Assembly (NCBI GenBank): GCA_031257835.1
Contig: JAIRNY010000012.1
Coordinates: 1-64,000, forward strand
Origin: Candidatus Endomicrobiellum cryptotermitis
GTDB taxonomy: Bacteria > Elusimicrobiota > Endomicrobiia > Endomicrobiales > Endomicrobiaceae
Reading direction: 5' to 3'
DNA length: 64,000 nt
Below, in pieces: positions 19,518-29,424 of this stretch. A model generated the notes under the pieces. The model did not search any database, had not been told where the DNA came from, and was given only the letters and a program-made list of their open reading frames with translations. Every line of letters starts with the position of its first letter. Position 1 is the first letter of the stretch. The position numbers and the translations under genes were made by a program.

Positions 19518-19604
19518 GGCCGCAGTGGGACGAATAAGGAGCACGAGTGTGCGGCGGGCGCGAGGAGTGAGTGCCCCGGAACCGCCTCCTGGCAAGAAGC
19601 GTTT
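19518..19604 (+). ncRNA. GC-rich structured element, copy 2 (upstream of tRNA-Ser)
   Basis: Second copy of the block at 18349. The GCCGCA/TGCGGC pair is kept. The following hairpin is GGGCGC/GTGCCC where copy 1 has GGGTGC/GCACCC, so a T-A pair became C-G (a compensating change) and another pair became G-T. Beyond the shared core it has its own GGAACCGC/GCGTTTCC stem. It lies 56 bp before tRNA-Ser. The 13 bases before it (GAGATGGCCGAG) resemble the 5' part of that tRNA. No known RNA family was recognised. Confidence 0.45.
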
Positions 19605-19659
19605 CCACCCTAGAAAGTAGAAGGTTATGTAATATTATTGTTGCTTGAAAAATAAAAGA

Positions 19660-19746
19660 GGAGAGATGGCCGAGCGGTTTAAGGCGCAGTCCTGGAAAGA
19701 CTGTTTACTCAAAATGGTAACTAGGGTTCGAATCCCTATCTCTCCG
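19660..19746 (+). tRNA. tRNA-Ser (anticodon GGA)
   Basis: An 87-nt type II tRNA. The acceptor GGAGAGA pairs with TCTCTCC and the discriminator is G, as expected for serine. The anticodon stem CAGTC/GACTG has loop CTGGAAA, giving GGA. A long variable arm (TTTACTCAAAATGGTAA) and the T-arm AGGGTTCGAATCCCT follow. It reads UCC and UCU codons. Confidence 0.93.
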
Positions 19747-19754
19747 TATACTTT

Positions 19755-19862
19755 TAGGGCCAGTATTAATTGAAATGGTAGTGTAAGTTATTAGGGGCAT
19801 GGGCAAAGCCAACTATTTGGCTTTGCGATGGGGTTCGAAGGAGGAGTCCCTATCTCTCTGCC
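19755..19862 (+). pseudogene. tRNA-Ser-like relic with a split T-arm
   Basis: The 3' part GGGGTTCGAA + GGAGGAG + TCCCTATCTCTCTGCCA copies the T-arm and acceptor end of tRNA-Ser but has seven bases inserted inside the T-stem. Before it lies a perfect 10-bp hairpin, GCAAAGCCAA/TTGGCTTTGC (19803-19826), in the place of a variable arm. No clear D or anticodon arm is found. It may be a decayed tRNA duplicate or a processing/termination element built from one. Confidence 0.4.
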
Positions 19863-19875
19863 ATTTAGTATCGCC

Positions 19876-19914
19876 GTTTAGAGAACGTCACCTCTAAACT
19901 GTGATATTTTTTTT
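19876..19914 (+). terminator. Rho-independent terminator after the tRNA-Ser cluster
   Basis: GTTTAGAG (19876-19883) and CTCTAAAC (19892-19899) form an 8-bp stem, extendable by TATC/GATA. A run of T residues follows (19907-19914). This is the clearest intrinsic terminator in the window. Confidence 0.65.
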
Positions 19915-19980
19915 ATGCCTAGTCGGTAGTTTTTCTATAACTTTCCTCTCAGAGCCTTCTCTATCTGCTTTTCAGTCTCC

Positions 19981-20440
19981 CTATTTGTTTTTCATTTGTC
20001 TAGCTTTTTCTAATACGGTGCTAAATTCTTCCGTTATTCCATGCTTATTCTCAGTCAAAAGCCTGTGGAAAATGTTTTTCATCGTCTCATCTGGATGTCC
20101 GGGTTTGGAGTCAGTCCCCATAACAACTTCCATATTCGGATATGCTTCTTCAATAATCTGTTTATATTTTTTAGCGAACGGGCATAAGGTTCCATACAAA
20201 TTGAAAAATGAATTTTATCAGCTTTAGCAAACTCAACCAAAGGCTTAACATGCTTTAGAATTTTTTCATAAGCATACAATGTCGGGCAGCCCGCGCACGG
20301 GATTACCCATAGGGCCCTCATCCGCAAATTTATGTAAATGCATCTTGTGAAGCAGATACTGTAATTTCATAAACTTTTCCGATAAAACATCATTGTTCCA
20401 ATCCATAAACGCCTCTGGTAAATTCTTTTACAGGTATCTG
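19981..20440 (-). pseudogene. Unidentified protein gene broken into at least three frames
   Basis: Minus-strand pieces join into one protein-like sequence: DWNNDVLSEKFMKLQYLLHK with FADEGPMGNP near 20410-20310, then GCPTLYAYEKILKHVKPLVE with DKIHFSICMEPYARSLKNI near 20300-20190, then ASYPNMEVVMGTDSKPGH-like sequence and a helical end ITEEFSTVLEKARQMKNK near 20140-19981. Codon use in these pieces is protein-like and frames change near 20310 and 20180. I do not recognise the family. The sequence is less AT-rich than the flanks, so it may have been acquired. No intact start was found. Confidence 0.45.
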
Positions 20441-20575
20441 TAGAAATGTCAAGTTTATTGATGATATGCTGAAGATTGAAAATGATATCATTTCATAGTT
20501 GAACTAATACACAAGAATATGTTCCTCCCACCACTTTAGTAGTTTCAATAAAATATTTTAAAAAGAACTAAGTGC

Positions 20576-20945
20576 TTAAGAGGTGTTTTTCCTGCTCTTT
20601 CCAGTCTGTAGTTTTTATATTGGTTAACTTTAGGTTGTGTCCCATTCAATATACTCTGTATTATTTTGGGAGATAAACATGTAAGTTTTAAAACTTTATC
20701 CACATATCTTTTTAATATCCTCTTCTTCGCATATTGTTTTTAGGCTGAATGTAAAACTTTCTTTTAATTTTTTGTTCCACTTATATGCTTTTAACACGGC
20801 TTTTGTAAGCTGTTCGTTTTGTTCCTTATTTTCTTCATTGGCAACTATGATTATTTTACTGCCAGTATCTACAACAGTAATTTTTATATCTTTGTTTATT
20901 GTCTCTTCAATTTTGTTTTTCTATTTTTTGTTTTAATAGCCTGTC
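20576..20945 (-). pseudogene. Recombinase/resolvase-associated protein, C-terminal relic
   Basis: A minus-strand frame runs from near 20940 (KIEETINKDIKITVVDTGSK) through KAYKWNKKLKESFTFSLKTI to a frameshift near 20700. After it the sequence continues as RYVDKVLKLTCLSPKIIQSI, then LNGTQPK. The pattern 'W..KL..G.F.S...I..EE.I...YV.KVL.L..LSP.II..IL.G.QP' is the familiar C-terminal signature of small proteins encoded with or fused to serine recombinases. No catalytic resolvase domain is present. Family call is from pattern recognition only. It points to a dead phage or integrative element here. Confidence 0.45.
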
Positions 20946-21120
20946 TTAGTAGTGGCTTAAAAGGACTTCTTTTATATATTATGTGTAAATAAGTTACTAT
21001 CCTTGTGCACATTATAAAGAGATAAAGCTGCGGTTTGACTTATTAATCTTTTTATATTACACTACTTTTGGTTAATAAAAGTGTAAAAGATGGCATAAAA
21101 TAGAACAAAGTAGAGAAAGA

Positions 21121-22459
21121 ATGTTTATTGAAAGAGAAATTTTTGCAAAATTAGAGCAATGGAAGAATTTTACCAATCGTTTGCCTTTAATAATCCAAGG
21201 AGCACGTCAGTCAAACCGGCAAAACGTTTGCTATGAAGGAATTTGGAAAAAGAAACTTTAAATGGAATGCTTATTTCAATTTTGATGAAACCGAAGAATT
21301 AAAAAAAGAATTTGAAGAAACAAAAGACCCGCAAAGACTGATAAAAAGGCTTTCTTTTTATACCAATGTTCCGATTGATCCCCCAAATACTCTTATAATT
21401 TTTGATGAGATACAAGAATGCAACAAAGCATTAAACAGCCTAAAATATTTTGCGGAGAATGCACCGAATTTTCGTATTGTTTGCGCTGGCTCACTGCTTG
21501 GCGTTTCTTTGTCTAAAGGAGATTCGTTTCCAGTTGGCAAAGTTAATTTTATGCATTTATATCCGGTAACCTTTAAGGAGTTTCTGGCGAAATATTCTAA
21601 GGAATTGTATTCATATGCAGAAAACATTTCTGCCGTAGAAAATATGCCACAAATCATATTTTCAAAATTTAAAGACGCATACATATCAAAAATATCAGAT
21701 TTCCGGTGGAATGCCTGCAGCAATATCCGAATGTTTGAAAATTCTGGCATAAGCGCGGTTGAGGAAAAATTACAGGATATTTTGAATTCATACTCTCTGA
21801 ATTTTGCCAAGCATATTCAAACCGCCGGTATCGTGCGGATTTCGGCTATATGGAATTCAGTTCCGTCGCAATTATCCAAAGAAAACAGAAAATTTATTTA
21901 TAAGTTGATAAAACCAGGTGCGAGAGCAAGGGAATATGAAGACGCTCTGCTTTGGCTTTAGCATAGCGGGTTGATTTACAGAATTTTTTGCATTTCAAAG
22001 CCAGCTTTGCCCTTAAGCGCATATGATGATTTAACCACTTTTAAAATATACCTTTCCGATATCGGATTGCTTAGAAAACTAGCTAAGCTCCCTTCAGAAG
22101 CTGTTTTGCTTAACAATAATTTGTTTATTGAATTTAAAGACGCGCTGACAGAAAATTTTGTTCTGCAATCTTTGGTTAATCAATTTGAAGTTAAACCGAG
22201 ATACTGGGTTTCGCAGGGCAAGGCGGAAGTTGATTTTATCTTGCAAAACGGAGTAGACATTATTCCCATAGAAGTAAAATCAGCCGCAAACACAGCGTCA
22301 AAAAGTCTTGCGGAGTATGATAAAGAATACAGTCCGCAAATCCGTCTAAGATATTCGTTAAATAATTTTAAAAAAGACGGAAATTTGCTAAATATACCGA
22401 TATTTTTTGCCGACTGGACAAAAAAAATATTAGGGCACATACAAGTTAAAATCGCATAG
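21121..22459 (+). pseudogene. AAA_14/DUF4143 ATPase, frameshifted with in-frame stop
   Basis: A P-loop ATPase of the DUF4143 family. The start FIEREIFAKLEQWKNFTNRL leads to IIQGARQ, where extra bases (near 21210) break the Walker A motif. The frame resumes as KTFAMKEFGKRNFKWNAYFN. Walker B LIIFDEIQECNKALNSLKYF, CAGSLLGVSLS and YPVTFKEFL follow. A TAG at 21959-21961 interrupts the C-terminal half, which then shows FKIYLSDIGLLRKLAKLPSE and the DUF4143 nuclease-like end AEVDFILQNG...IPIEVKSA. Function in the family is unsettled. Codons look less AT-biased than in neighbours, suggesting later arrival. Confidence 0.85.
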
Positions 22460-22622
22460 ATAGTCAAAACAAAATTTAAAAACGGCACTAATTCTGGTGA
22501 TGACGCTAAGCATCTACGTTCTCACATTACAGGTGGGTGGGGGAAATTGCCTCTTTTGGATTTTATAATAATGATAAAGTAGATCGTTCATGATGTCTGT
22601 TTATTTCCTATGAAGGAAGAGT

Positions 22623-23128
22623 ATGAACAGAAGGGACTTCTTAAAGTCTATAGTAAAAGTTGCAGCAGTAACAGCAATTGCAACAAAACTTCCCAAAACT
22701 ATTTGTGCTCAAAATTCAAAAAGTATTTCTTCTCCTGATCTTGTTGGTGTTAGAGATGGTACACCTGTTGAAATGTTTAGAAAAGGTATAATGCTTTTGG
22801 CGGAATACAAACTTTCGTTAAACCAGGGCAGAAAGTTGGTATAAAGCCTAATATTTCTTTTGGCTCTGGCCCAGAACATGAAGCAAATACAAATACTTGT
22901 TGGCGAGATTGTCCGTCAAGCAAGGTCAGCTTGGGCATCAGAAGTGTTATTTTCTGATCACACTCTCAACGACTGGAAGTCTTCTTATAAAAATAGTGGC
23001 AACAACAAGCTATTCAAGAAGCTGGTGGTAAAATACTTCGTGCAAACGACAAAAATCTTTACGAAACACTTCAACGACCTCAAGCAAAAAAACTTTGCCG
23101 TATAGAAGAGGAATTGCTGAGCTTATAA
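22623..23128 (+). pseudogene. DUF362 protein with twin-arginine signal, broken
   Basis: The opening MNRRDFLKSIVKVAAVTAIA is a Tat-type signal with RRDFLK. The frame ends early at 22844. Other frames then give VGIKPNISFGSGPEHEANTN, LVGEIVRQ, FSDHTLNDWKSSYKNSG and KILRANDKNLYETLQRPQAK, all in the order of a DUF362 (putative iron-sulfur flavoprotein-like) protein. At least three frame changes occur and the C-terminal ferredoxin part is missing. It would have been exported folded through the Tat pore, whose tatC gene lies directly downstream and is also broken. Confidence 0.75.
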
Positions 23129-23177
23129 TTTCTCGTTGTGTAACAGTTACAGATAATACAGAATGTGGAGCAAGTGC

Positions 23178-23648
23178 GGAACAATTGAGCAAATCGCAAT
23201 CTTTTTTGTTTCATTTTCAAGAACTTCGTAAGACCATTATTAAATGTCTTGCGGCGATTTTTTTACTATACATCCCATCATTTTTTATAACTCCACGCAT
23301 AAAAGATTCCTAGTTAAATGGAGTTGTCCAGAAGAAATAAGTTTTTTGAACTATTTTTCTCCTATGGAAGTTTTTGTAATACACCTTAAAATGGCATTTA
23401 CTGTAGCTTTAGCTGTCAGCTTTCCTTATGAATGCAAAGCATTTATGGTTTGTGTTAGGTTTAACATAGCACAACGCTCTTTTTTATCTTCTAAAAGAGC
23501 TTATATTCGTGACTATATTAATATTATCTGCAATCTTAACTTTAACTCCTCCGGACGTGTTAAGTCAAATTTTGCTTGGTTTACCCACCTTCTATTGTTT
23601 GAGTTAGGGTTATTTTTAGCGAAAAGATTTGAAAAAAATAAAAACTGA
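23178..23648 (+). pseudogene. tatC: TatC remnant (Sec-independent translocase)
   Basis: Pieces in three frames line up with TatC. The N-terminus FLFHFQELRKTIIKCLAAIF with LYIPSFFITPRI gives the first membrane helix. FLNYFSPMEVFVIHLKMAFT, then VALAVSFPYECKAF, gives the conserved periplasmic loop and second to third helices. TPPDVLSQILLGLPT and LLFELGLFLAKRFEKNK give the last helices. Two or more frameshifts and missing middle helices make it non-functional. It follows a broken Tat substrate gene, so the pathway was probably discarded as a unit. Confidence 0.75.
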
Positions 23649-23665
23649 TTTCTAACTTTAACTCT

Positions 23666-23685
23666 AAAACCAGTTAAGTCAGTTT
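23666..23685 (-). repeat. Diverged copy of the TACCTGACTTGACC repeat
   Basis: The reverse complement AAACTGACTTAACTGGTTTT matches the MITE end consensus at most positions. It lies just after the tatC relic. No inverted partner is evident. Confidence 0.35.
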
Positions 23686-23749
23686 GCTATCTAGACTTAT
23701 ACAATGTGCAACTAATCTCTTTGATAGTGTGATGGCAGGTCAGTCAAAC

Positions 23750-24037
23750 CTATTTTGTAGTATATTTTATCTTATAATAAATAATTAAAAAGCTAATGCT
23801 CCCGCAAAAAAACAGGCTTACAAGCATTCCGAACATAAAAATGTAGTCTTTGTGGATATATCCATGTAAAACACTAGACAACTGGATTATATTAAAACCA
23901 CTAAACGTTATAAGTGATATACCTTTACTACTTTTTGTTTTGTATAATTTAATAGCTTGAGGCAAAAATAATACAGCATTTACAAACATTCCTACTCCAA
24001 AAACTGCTTCTATAAAGTATTTGATGTAATCTTGCAT
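23750..24037 (-). CDS. SemiSWEET/PQ-loop family small transporter
   Basis: A 95-residue protein with three predicted membrane helices: YFIEAVFGVGMFVNAVLFLP, ISLITFSGFNIIQLSSVLHG, and a C-terminal helix around FMFGMLVSLFFCGSISFLII. The PQ motif (LPQAIKLYKTKSSKGIS) after the first helix defines the SemiSWEET/MtN3-like family. Members work as dimers and move sugars down their gradient. Here the substrate is unknown. AGAGG lies before the start ATG. It is one of the few intact genes in this decaying stretch, so it is likely under selection, perhaps for host-derived sugar uptake. Confidence 0.75.
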   Translation of the reverse strand: MQDYIKYFIEAVFGVGMFVNAVLFLPQAIKLYKTKSSKGISLITFSGFNIIQLSSVLHGYIHKDYIFMFGMLVSLFFCGSISFLIIYYKIKYTTK

Positions 24038-24070
24038 ATTGGCCTCTAAGTGTAATGAAATTTATACTAA

Positions 24071-25117
24071 TCACACATCTTTCTTGTTTATAAGTCTAAA
24101 TGTCAAATTTATCTCAGTGCCTACATTTTCTTGACTGTTAATTATTATTTGTGCATCCATATCTTTTAAAGTTTGCATTACTTGTTTAAATCCTAAACCC
24201 TGTCCATTTTCTTTTGTCGTTATAACTTATTGACAGCTTAGCAAGTTTTCTACCATTGTTTTTGGCATGCCTTGTCCATTGTCCTTTACATAAACTTTTA
24301 CTTGGTCTCCTTTTTTACAACATACCCGATATCTACTGTGCCTTTTTCTTTGTTTTGTAACGATTCCACAGCATTATTTATTATATTTGACATCATTCTA
24401 GAAATATAGAGAAGAGTTCCCTTTTATATGCCCCAAAGCATCTGTTGTGTCCGGATAATAGTTAATTTTTATATTATGCATTTTATATTCATATTTTTTA
24501 ATTTCCACTATACTATCTAAACTTAAACCCAACGATATATATTCATCTTTATTCTTTATAACAGGAGGGAATGTTCCATATTTTCTAGATTTTATAGATG
24601 CATGCTTAGCCATTAAAGCTTTAGACATGGTTTCTATACTTTATAATAGATAAATCCAAAATCTTTTTTTCCTCTTTAGATAGTTTACCAGCACACATAA
24701 ATTGAAATATTTTTAAAGATGATATAGGGGAAAATATATCATGAACTACGTTATTTGCCATGTTGTATAATTTTTGTTCTAATTTCTCTGCTTTTTTTCG
24801 ATCTGTTATGTCTATTGAAGCCCCTACAATACCAACTATATTGTTCTTATCATCCTAAAGTGGAGATTTCTTTGTTAACATTACAATAGTTTTGCCATTT
24901 GCAATAGTAGGAGTTTCTATAACTTCTTCAGGAACTTTAGTTTGCATAATTCTTTGATCTGTTTCTCTTAAAGTATTAGCAGCAGATTTCCATAATAAAT
25001 CATAATCTGTTTTCCCTATCACATCTTCTGGGGATTTTAATCCTAATATATTGTCTTTGTTAACATATCAGTTTCAAAACCAATGTACTTTTTCCTTTTT
25101 ATAGTAAACTCTTTAAA
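24071..25117 (-). pseudogene. PAS-domain sensor histidine kinase, multiply broken
   Basis: Read on the minus strand, a PAS domain appears first (LKSPEDVIGKTDYDLLWKSA ... VMLTKKSPL, stop, DDKNNIVGIVGASIDITDRK). A dimerisation-type helix region follows (EQKLYNMANNVVHDIFSPIS). The ATPase end comes last, with ISRMMSNIINNAVESLQNK (N box), VYVKDNGQGMPKTMVENLL (G1) and KENGQGLGFKQVMQTLKDM (G2). Stops and frameshifts separate these parts, near 24855, 24640, 24390 and 24230. No response regulator is next to it. This is loss of an environmental sensing system, in line with a protected host habitat. Confidence 0.75.
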
Positions 25118-25185
25118 TTACATATTTTCTCAACCCTATAAATAATATTAAATTATTACTGTTTACAATGACCACTTTGAAAAAT

Positions 25186-27353
25186 TTAAATTTTCACTTG
25201 GGGAGGTATTACAATAGAAGATTGATACGGCCATCTTTCGACTTCATAAGATTTTTCGTCAACACTAACTACAAATTCAATGTTATCGTAATTGGAAGGG
25301 AAATTAAAAGTTTCAAAGGGTATAGACATTTCTACACTTTTCCCGAAAACAGATTTTGCAAGTTGAGCAATGCTTTCCTTGCCATTATGCACAATAGTGA
25401 TACTTTTTTGTGTGTTTGTTTGTGGCAATTTTTAAAACAACTTTCACTTCTACAGGTCTAATAAATATCAAGTTAAAAGTATACTCTTCTAATAATTTTA
25501 CTATATTTTGTTCATTTAAAGCAAGTTTTAAATAGAAATTTTTAATATCAAATCCAAAGTTAAAAGACTTTAATATTGTAGAAGTTTGGTGCATAGAATC
25601 ACCAGCATGCCCAATTTCATAGTACCTTGAATTTTTCCACTCAAAAAAATCAGTAATAGTTCCATCAATTTTTGGGGATATAAAATCTTGCGGTTTTACA
25701 ATTTTGTTCTGCTTGTTTTGGGTACTTTTTATAGCTTTATAAAAAACAGCTGGCACATCTTGTCCTAAAATCTTGTATATTTTTATTACAATGTTGCCTA
25801 TAAATAAAGTCAAACTTACTATCACTGCTAGAAGAATGGTCATCTCCGTACCACCAGTTCCAATCTGAACCTTGAGCAATATGTAAGTTATCTTTATCTA
25901 AAACATCTTTTTCTATATCTGTTCCTTTAAGCTCTGGGTGTTGGTTAAAATAATTTTGAATGAAGACCCTTGTAACAGCCATATATCCCAAGAAAGATTA
26001 TCTTCTGGGTGCCCTATCCAAACACCAAAATTTCCATTGATCCACGACCCTGCAGTTAAATTCGTTATCGTATCACTGGGCGGAAATTTTTCAAGGTACT
26101 GGCTTATTCTTACAGTTTCTATGTCAGGCTCGGCGCTTAATCTTTCATACAACGCTTGTAAAAAATTCCAACCATCATTTAAATAATGTTCCCAACAATT
26201 GTCTCCATCTAAAATAACAGAAACCAACGGAGCTTCATAAATACTAGAAGCATATTCGCCTATATTTTTTACTTTGTTTATAAAATCATTAGCAGCATCT
26301 TGTGGATTCCATTTTGAGTAGACAAAACCTATAGAATCAGATAGACTATGGTCTCTAAATATTATATTTAAGTTTTTGCCGTTAATATTCAATTTAAATG
26401 GTTTAAACAAATGTCTTCTATCTCCATTAAGGTGTTTTACACTATTGAACAAAACTGCCTCGTCTGTAGCTATCCATTTTAAGCCTGCATCGCTAATTAG
26501 TTCAACTGCAACATTAGATACAGACCCTTCAGATGGCCACATTCCTAAAGGCTTTCTGCCAAAAAGATTTTCATAGATAGTAAGATACGGCATTGCTTAT
26601 ATGCCATAAAGCGTCTTCAGGATAAGCAAACCTTTTAGATGGAAGGTTAATTTTTGGCGTTGATTCAAGGGCAGAGTTTGTATCGCACAAAAGGGGAAGT
26701 ATTGGATGATAAAACGGCGTTACAGAAACGTCAATTTGTCCTCTGTCTTGCAACTCTTTATGTTTTTTTACAACCATACCACAAATTTCAGTGTGTTTTT
26801 GTATAAGTTTGTTTTTTTCTTCTTCTGTAAAATTTCTAGATTTGCTATATAGATAAGCTATAAAGTCGTCATTTTTACGCCAATATGGATCTGTCCAAGA
26901 CAAGTTAAACCAAACCTGTAAATCTCTGAAATCTTCTACAGTAAATGTTTTACAGACATTTTTAATTTCATCATTTTTAAAAGTCTCTCTACCTCTTTTT
27001 CCCAAAAGTTCATTGTACCTATTATATGGAGCAATCATTGTGTCCCAATTAGTCATAAAAAAGTTGCTTAAAACAAAAAATTTGTCTTCTTCTTTTAAAG
27101 TTACTTCCAAAAACTTATCTTTTGCTTTTCCAGAAGCATACTCTTCAAGCTGAATAAGCAGTGAAGGGGCTAGATTTATGTTTGACTTGATTTTTGGATA
27201 ATTATCTAATATTGCAACCATATCGTAATAGTCTTTAGTTGCATGCACCATTACCCAAGGAAGTTCATAAATTCCTGTGATAGGATTTTTATAAACTGGC
27301 TGATGTTGATGCCATAAAAATGCAAGGTAAACTTTTTTCATTTTAAAACACAA
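25186..27353 (-). pseudogene. Glycoside hydrolase family 57, broken in four or more places
   Basis: The first 260 codons (27353 to 26571) are open: YLAFLWHQHQPVYKNPITGI, the GH57 His motif, through FRDLQVWFNLSWTDPYW. The frame shifts near 26590 and continues with GRKPLGMWPSEGSVSNVAVE, the nucleophile region, and VILDGDNCWEHYLNDGW, the acid/base region. Further shifts occur near 25960, 25810 and 25440. The tail carries FWRGIGHAGDSMHQT-like and beta-rich sequence ending at 25186. Intact relatives are cytoplasmic alpha-glucan enzymes of about 700 residues. The breaks argue that glycogen or maltodextrin use through this enzyme is lost. Confidence 0.85.
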
Positions 27354-27382
27354 ACCTTTTCACAAGAAAACTGCTTGGAAGT

Positions 27383-27486
27383 TGCGGACTTACGTCCGCA
27401 GAGGAAACAAATTCCCAAGTCGTCTTTTTAATTGGGACAAGCGGAGCTTGCATTCTGATTTCAAGCTATGGACGTAAATCCATAGC
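27383..27486. repeat. Cluster of short hairpins between GH57 relic and GT39 gene
   Basis: Three small palindromes: TGCGGACTTACGTCCGCA (27383-27400), CAAGCGGAGCTTG (27438-27450) and GCTATGGA/TCCATAGC around CGTAAA (27465-27486). The first and third share the core GGAC(G/T)TA in opposite orientation. No T run follows on either strand, so they look more like small repeats than terminators. Confidence 0.45.
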
Positions 27487-27553
27487 AGTTGATACTTCGT
27501 AATGTTTAAAACTAACACTTTAAAAACTTTATACCAACATATGTAAAATTATA

Positions 27554-29014
27554 CTATTTTTTTTGATTTTTCTTGCCTTTAACTTTATAACCATTTGTCT
27601 CTATGACAGCGTATTGACGTATTGGGCCACCGTTTCTTTTAACATTTATAACTTCTGCATTCTCTATAGAATTAAAGTCTTCATCTAGATGGTTGTCAAT
27701 TTTTACTATTGCAGTTTTTGAAATTTCTAAATCTTTAGGGAGACTCCAGTATGCAAACTGATTTTGTCTATCGTTATCTACTACAACACCTATTTTGCCT
27801 TTTGTATAGTAAGCTATTACAGCTCCCCATTGATGAGAATTTGTTACCGCATATTTAACATCTCTATGTAAAATATTATTACCTAACTCTTGCCAGCCTG
27901 TAAACCAATTTGTTGCATCAGCAATTGCAGCTTTCTTAGAGAATCTGTAAATAGGGAATAATGCATACTTTATATGTAAACCTAAAAATATTGAAACTAC
28001 AAAATTGAAGGCCAGCCCAACTAAAAGAACCTTCCTTCTAAGTTTAGATTTTGAAGAAAGTAAATACTGGGCAACCATTATACTAAAAGCAAAATAAGCA
28101 AATGCAGGCCAATTGGCACCAGGGTAGCTCTTTAGTGCAGTAACTATAAATATGGCTATTATGGGAAAAGAAAAAGAAAATAAGAACCTATGCTTATGAT
28201 GATATGATATATTTTTAGATTTTAAATAGTATATAGAAGCAACGATACCTGAAACAAAAACAAACGGGCCTACTATTAAACATTGCGAACCCAAATATTC
28301 AAACAGATAATTTAAATGTAATTTATTGCCAGACAATCCATGGTTAAATTGAAAAGTAAAAGAAATCCATTCATTGTGAGAGTTCCAAATAATAACGGGC
28401 AAAAAAATTATAAAAGATATAACGAACATAAAATAAAAATGTTTATTTTTCAGCCATTTTAATTTTCCGTCTAACAACATATACACAGCCAAACTTAGCA
28501 CAAACAAAATTGCAGTATACTTTGAAAGAAACGATAATCCAAGGAAGAAACCTGTTATGTACCAATATTTTGTTTTGCTGGACTCTATTAAGCTCCATTG
28601 ATAGTACACAGCAAACGCAAAAAACAGAAAAGCAGGCGTATCAGGCGTAATTATTATAGAGCCAACCAACGTAAGGGGCAACGTGTTTAAAACAATAACA
28701 GAAGCAGAAGCAACTGTTTCATCTTCATGAAACAATTTTTTCGCAAACTTCCATACCAAAATACTTAACATTACTGTTACAATTATAGAAAAAAATCTAA
28801 CAGCAAGCTCGGAGTTTGATAATAGCGTAGTAATTTTTATAAACCACGCAACCATAGGTGGATGATCATAATATCCAAATGCTAATCGCTTTGACCAAAG
28901 CCAATAATATGCTTCGTCTGGGTGAAGGGAAGTAGTTGCAGATAAAAAGATTTTAAGTAAAATTATAAAACTAACCAAAAAGAACGTGTTCTTTTTGTTG
29001 AAAATCTTTTCCAT
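27554..29014 (-). CDS. GT39-family membrane glycosyltransferase (ArnT/PMT-like)
   Basis: A 486-residue polytopic membrane protein of the GT-C fold. The first periplasmic loop holds the catalytic-type acidic motif HPDEAYYWLWSKRLAFGYYD with HPPMVAW, standard for GT39/ArnT relatives. About ten hydrophobic helices follow, and a periplasmic C-terminal domain of about 130 residues. Such enzymes move a sugar from a polyprenyl-phosphate carrier onto lipid A, glycan or protein on the outer face of the inner membrane. Donor could come from the GT2 at 31908. RBS GGGGAG precedes the ATG. It is related to the N-terminal part of the fusion protein at 32611, which shares the DEA...DHPP pattern. Confidence 0.82.
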   Translation of the reverse strand: MEKIFNKKNTFFLVSFIILLKIFLSATTSLHPDEAYYWLWSKRLAFGYYDHPPMVAWFIKITTLLSNSELAVRFFSIIVTVMLSILVWKFAKKLFHEDETVASASVIVLNTLPLTLVGSIIITPDTPAFLFFAFAVYYQWSLIESSKTKYWYITGFFLGLSFLSKYTAILFVLSLAVYMLLDGKLKWLKNKHFYFMFVISFIIFLPVIIWNSHNEWISFTFQFNHGLSGNKLHLNYLFEYLGSQCLIVGPFVFVSGIVASIYYLKSKNISYHHKHRFLFSFSFPIIAIFIVTALKSYPGANWPAFAYFAFSIMVAQYLLSSKSKLRRKVLLVGLAFNFVVSIFLGLHIKYALFPIYRFSKKAAIADATNWFTGWQELGNNILHRDVKYAVTNSHQWGAVIAYYTKGKIGVVVDNDRQNQFAYWSLPKDLEISKTAIVKIDNHLDEDFNSIENAEVINVKRNGGPIRQYAVIETNGYKVKGKKNQKK

Positions 29015-29109
29015 AAACTCCCCATAGAATTCAAGGACACGAATTTAACACGATTAAATTTTACTATTTTCTTGAAATGTCTATCAAGTTATGCTAATAA
29101 AAGTACGTG

Positions 29110-29424
29110 ATGCTTGATGGTGACAATAGTGTAAGTAAAGAGTTTATTTCAATGTATGTAAAACCTGAGCTAATATTGAAATCTGTGTATACCAAACTTA
29201 AAATCAGTATTTGAAAATTCAGGATACCTTAATGCTGACGCTTTGATGCCAAGACTAGAGTTGTTAACTCAAAAAGTTGCAGGCAAACCAAGAGTAGAAA
29301 TTATACAAAAAATTTATGACGAAAGTGGTCATTCAGACCAAGCTAAAAAGTTTATTAATGAAAATAGCATTAAAAATAGTGACGGAAAGATAGTAGGTTT
29401 AAATCCTGGTGCGCTTGATAAATA
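29110..29424 (+). pseudogene. Unidentified decayed gene
   Basis: A short frame from ATG 29110 (MLDGDNSVSKEFISMYVKPE) loses phase near 29200. The sequence continues from NADALMPRLELLTQKVAGKP and EIIQKIYDESGHSDQAKKFI to GLNPGALDK at 29424. It is hydrophilic and helix-rich with no recognised domain. Some later stretches up to 29600 (KTNNGENFVKVTINEYGEQ) read like protein too. It could be a phage-type structural or accessory gene, but this is a guess. Confidence 0.35.

Noticed and set aside
19501-19530. Second tRNA-Ser gene at GAGATGGCCGAG
   Set aside because: Only the first dozen bases resemble tRNA-Ser. No anticodon, T-arm or acceptor partner follows, so it belongs to the GC-rich element.
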